The translations under genes were made by a program, and so were the position numbers. Positions 6,484 to 8,140 of a stretch of 8,140 nucleotides of DNA are shown in pieces (the stretch's first letter is position 1; each line of letters starts with the position of its first letter). This DNA comes from Candidatus Thorarchaeota archaeon. GTDB lineage: Archaea > Asgardarchaeota > Thorarchaeia > Thorarchaeales > Thorarchaeaceae. The DNA is taken from the NCBI GenBank assembly GCA_016840965.1, contig JAEORI010000112.1, positions 1 to 8,140 of the forward strand, written 5' to 3'. The notes under the pieces are model-generated. The model was not told the DNA's origin, did not search any database, and saw only the letters and a program-made list of their open reading frames with translations.

Positions 6484-7044
6484 ATGAAAGAAAAGCTCAG
6501 AATACAACACTGGACAGACGCATTTATGACAATCATTATTGGACTGGTCGGCGCTGCGATTTTTTCCATAGTCCATGCTATACCTATGCCCTATACTATG
6601 GTCTCTCTATTGAAGTTTGGTTTCTCTCCAGCCCTCGCCATTATCGCACTGGTTGGAGGGACTCGAGGACCTCTTGCAGGATTCCTAACAGGCTACTTTG
6701 GAATGGTCACTTACGATTTGCTGTTCTTCAATACAGTTGTCATTCTGACACTTCCTGCTATGGCTTATGGCATTCTAGGACTGATTGTCGGATTAGCATC
6801 TTATGACCTTTCAAATGGCCAATCACTTGGTAAACTATCTCTCTTATCAGCCATCGGACTAGTTCTAACTGCGCTACTCCTTGTCGCAATTGGTCTGTTT
6901 ATCGGAAACACCTCCGTTCTAGCTGAACTTGGATTTGTGATGCTTCCTCTACTCACAACCGGGTTGCCATCTGTCATTTTATTGACCCCAATCCTAGCTC
7001 GACTTTGGTTAGTTGCTAGCCAGAGAATCAACATTCCATTGTAG
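6484..7044 (+). CDS. Small integral membrane protein, ECF-transporter S-component-like
   Basis: A 186-residue, very hydrophobic protein with about six predicted membrane helices (roughly 12-32, 37-58, 62-82, 84-105, 117-141, 148-177). The amphiphilic start MKEKLRIQHWTD is cytoplasmic by the positive-inside rule. Length, helix number and the glycine-rich GGTRGPLAGFLTGYFG loop-helix, followed by helix 4 ending in GILGLIVGL, resemble substrate-binding S components of energy-coupling-factor importers. This is pattern similarity, not a decisive motif; it could also be an unrelated membrane protein. No ATPase or T-component gene is in the window, which is common because S components often share a distant energising module. 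Tight coupling to the LinD-like gene suggests it handles the same substrate or product at the membrane, for instance by taking up an isoprenoid alcohol (inference). Confidence 0.6.
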   Translation: MKEKLRIQHWTDAFMTIIIGLVGAAIFSIVHAIPMPYTMVSLLKFGFSPALAIIALVGGTRGPLAGFLTGYFGMVTYDLLFFNTVVILTLPAMAYGILGLIVGLASYDLSNGQSLGKLSLLSAIGLVLTALLLVAIGLFIGNTSVLAELGFVMLPLLTTGLPSVILLTPILARLWLVASQRINIPL

Positions 7045-7103
7045 TCTTCAGAGTATTGAATGGTGAATTGGTCGGTAAGTGAATCAAATATTGTCCAAGA
7101 ACC

Positions 7104-7119
7104 TAGAACACGTGTTCTA
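7104..7119. promoter_or_regulatory. Perfect 16-bp palindrome upstream of the isoprenoid kinase gene
   Basis: TAGAACACGTGTTCTA is exactly self-complementary. Flanking CC (7102-7103) and GG (7121-7122) extend it with one extra base on the right. It sits in the 160-bp gap between the membrane-protein gene and the kinase gene, about 35 bp upstream of a TATA-like CTTATAG (7145-7151). This is a good position for an activator or repressor dimer at an internal promoter. It differs in sequence from the dyad at 1043-1064, so a different regulator is expected. Confidence 0.5.
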
Positions 7120-7144
7120 AGGAAAATAGAAATCTCCGAGCAGA

Positions 7145-7151
7145 CTTATAG
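7145..7151 (+). promoter_or_regulatory. Candidate internal TATA box for the kinase genes
   Basis: CTTATAG would place initiation near 7174, ahead of the GGAGG at 7190-7194. It is supported by the unusually long gap to the previous gene and by the palindrome upstream. The sequence is a weak match, and read-through from the LinD-like promoter remains possible because no T-rich terminator follows 7044. Confidence 0.3.
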
Positions 7152-7189
7152 GCTACCTTTTAGAAAGTTAGTGCCAATCAACAAACTAT

Positions 7190-7194
7190 GGAGG
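7190..7194 (+). promoter_or_regulatory. Shine-Dalgarno that decides the kinase start
   Basis: GGAGG lies 1 nt before ATG 7196, too close to serve it, but exactly 10 nt before the in-frame TTG at 7205. The GTG at 1406 and the ATG at 6484 use the same 10-nt distance, so TTG is the better start. Confidence 0.55.
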
Positions 7195-7204
7195 CATGAA
7201 ACGA

Positions 7205-7993
7205 TTGGTATTCAACCCTCTTGGTCCAGATTTAGCATGGATTTGGGATATTGTGGCAATGATAATCTCAATATTCGCGGTCATGCTAGTAGTACTGGTT
7301 AATGGTGCTATACAGAAGAGTGGGAAACTCTCTTCAGATGTAACAAGAAAGATTGTGCACATCTTTGCTGCGCCTGTTTTTCTATTGACATGGTATCTCT
7401 ATTCCGGAGAAGTCCTCAGCCGTTACATAGCTATGATTGTGCCCATCCTTTTCGTGTTCCTTGTCATAGGAATCGGTAGTGGAAAAGTAAAGAATGAGGC
7501 TTTTGTCGCATCTATGTCACGCTCAGGGGATCCCCGCGAGCTACTGAGAGGAACACTATACTATGCCATCATGATTGTCATAGTCACTGTTCTTTGGTTC
7601 TATGTCCCTGCAAACCCGATGGCTTTTGTTATTCTAGGCTGCCTAGCTGGTGGCGACGGTCTTGCAGATGTGATAGGACGAAAATATGGTGGAGACCGCA
7701 AGTTTGGAATAGGCGGTGCAGAGAAGACCATTGCAGGGTCCATTGGAATGTTTCTTGGATCATTCCTGTTTAGCTACATCCTGATTGCAATCTTCTCTCT
7801 GGAGTTCGCAGTATTCAACCTAGTAACACTTCTCTTACCAATTCTTGTAATCAGTCTGGTCGCTACATTCGTGGAGGCTATCTCACCTCCTAATCTAGAC
7901 AACTGGACTGTTCCAATTGTAGTGATTGTTATAGTGGCTCTTTTCATCTATTTGGTTCCAGCTTGGTGGCCATTCTCTTTACTTACAATATAG
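7205..7993 (+). CDS. CTP-dependent isoprenoid-alcohol kinase (phytol/dolichol kinase family)
   Basis: A multi-pass membrane enzyme of 262 residues (265 if begun at ATG 7196). The family transfers phosphate from CTP to long isoprenoid alcohols such as phytol or dolichol at the cytoplasmic face. Counting from ATG 7196, the motifs are: RKIVH (51-55) after the first helix; SRSGDPRELLRGTLYY (108-123); the nucleotide-binding GGDGLADVIGRKYGG (152-166); KTIAGSIGMFLGS (177-189); and VEAISPPNLDN (226-236). All are hallmarks of VTE5/Sec59-type kinases, and none is broken. About seven hydrophobic helices surround these loops. Its length is typical of prokaryotic members and shorter than eukaryotic dolichol kinases. 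It lies 21 nt upstream of the isopentenyl phosphate kinase start and is probably co-transcribed with it. The two would give successive phosphorylations of an isoprenoid alcohol. Substrate chain length is not visible from sequence. Phosphatidate cytidylyltransferase, a related fold, is less likely given the kinase-type motifs. Confidence 0.85.
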   Translation: MVFNPLGPDLAWIWDIVAMIISIFAVMLVVLVNGAIQKSGKLSSDVTRKIVHIFAAPVFLLTWYLYSGEVLSRYIAMIVPILFVFLVIGIGSGKVKNEAFVASMSRSGDPRELLRGTLYYAIMIVIVTVLWFYVPANPMAFVILGCLAGGDGLADVIGRKYGGDRKFGIGGAEKTIAGSIGMFLGSFLFSYILIAIFSLEFAVFNLVTLLLPILVISLVATFVEAISPPNLDNWTVPIVVIVIVALFIYLVPAWWPFSLLTI

Positions 7994-8002
7994 AATCTAG
8001 TA

Positions 8003-8007
8003 GGTGA
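8003..8007 (+). promoter_or_regulatory. Shine-Dalgarno of the isopentenyl phosphate kinase gene
   Basis: GGTGA lies 7 nt before ATG 8015. Aligned to the full archaeal consensus GGAGGTGA, it falls in the same register as the other rightward genes. An ATG at 8011 is in another frame that soon hits a stop, so 8015 is the start. Confidence 0.6.
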
Positions 8008-8014
8008 CAGATGT

Positions 8015-8140
8015 ATGGGAAAAGACCTCACAGTTATCAAACGGGGTGGTTCTCTACTGACAGACAAGTTGAAACCGTATAAGGCAAGAGAATCTGTCAT
8101 CAAGTCTACAGCACATGAAATCAAATCTTGTATAGACGAA
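8015..8140 (+). CDS. Isopentenyl phosphate kinase (partial, 5' end)
   Basis: The first 42 codons of an amino-acid-kinase-fold enzyme, cut by the window edge. The N-terminus VIKRGGSLLTDK (7-18) followed by PYKAR (21-25) matches archaeal isopentenyl phosphate kinases: the lysine and the glycine-rich loop bind ATP phosphates, and the TDK-X3-PY segment is characteristic of this subfamily rather than of glutamate or aspartate kinases. The typical sequence has LKLGGS where this one has IKRGGS. The enzyme phosphorylates isopentenyl phosphate to IPP in the archaeal mevalonate pathway; some homologues also accept dimethylallyl, geranyl or farnesyl phosphate. The substrate-binding histidine lies beyond the window. 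The gene is probably co-transcribed with the preceding alcohol kinase, which would supply monophosphate substrate (inference). Confidence 0.8.
   Translation, partial: MGKDLTVIKRGGSLLTDKLKPYKARESVIKSTAHEIKSCIDE

Noticed and set aside
7060..7302. 80-codon open frame (+) overlapping the kinase start
   Set aside because: It covers the palindrome and the kinase ribosome site in another frame, lacks a ribosome site and shows no domain. The kinase frame has clear family motifs.

Overview
This window looks archaeal. It carries the start of an isopentenyl phosphate kinase gene, a CTP-dependent polyprenol/phytol-kinase-type membrane enzyme, a bacterio-opsin-activator-type (HTH_10) regulator whose promoter fits a leaderless transcript, and Shine-Dalgarno sites at a nearly constant distance from the starts. 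The regulator resembles a family I associate with Asgard archaea (Thorarchaeia-like). That finer placement comes from memory and is only moderately certain.

Layout, left to right. (a) The 3' end of an unidentified charged protein (+), followed by a T-rich terminator-like tract. (b) An HTH_10 regulator (-) whose start faces a 395-bp intergenic region. A 10-bp-arm perfect dyad lies directly upstream of its TATA box. (c) A class III PLP aminotransferase/racemase-like gene (+), convergent with an N-acyl-D-amino-acid deacylase gene (-). Their 3' ends overlap by 9 bp. Together they suggest D-amino acid or N-acyl-D-amino acid turnover. (d) A 369-bp divergent intergenic region. (e) A rightward set of four genes: an exported linalool dehydratase/isomerase (LinD)-like protein, a six-helix membrane protein resembling ECF-transporter S components, a CTP-dependent isoprenoid-alcohol kinase, and an isopentenyl phosphate kinase cut by the window end.

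The most interesting part is (e). LinD-type enzymes interconvert or dehydrate isoprenoid alcohols outside the cytoplasm. Phytol/dolichol-kinase-type enzymes turn isoprenoid alcohols into monophosphates, and isopentenyl phosphate kinase makes the diphosphate. Read in order, the genes suggest that external isoprenoid alcohols are processed, taken up, phosphorylated twice and fed into isoprenoid or lipid synthesis. Each family call rests on visible motifs, but the pathway is inference. A perfect 16-bp palindrome sits in the gap before the two kinase genes and may control them.

I found no tRNA, rRNA, CRISPR array, insertion sequence or clear mobile-element boundary.
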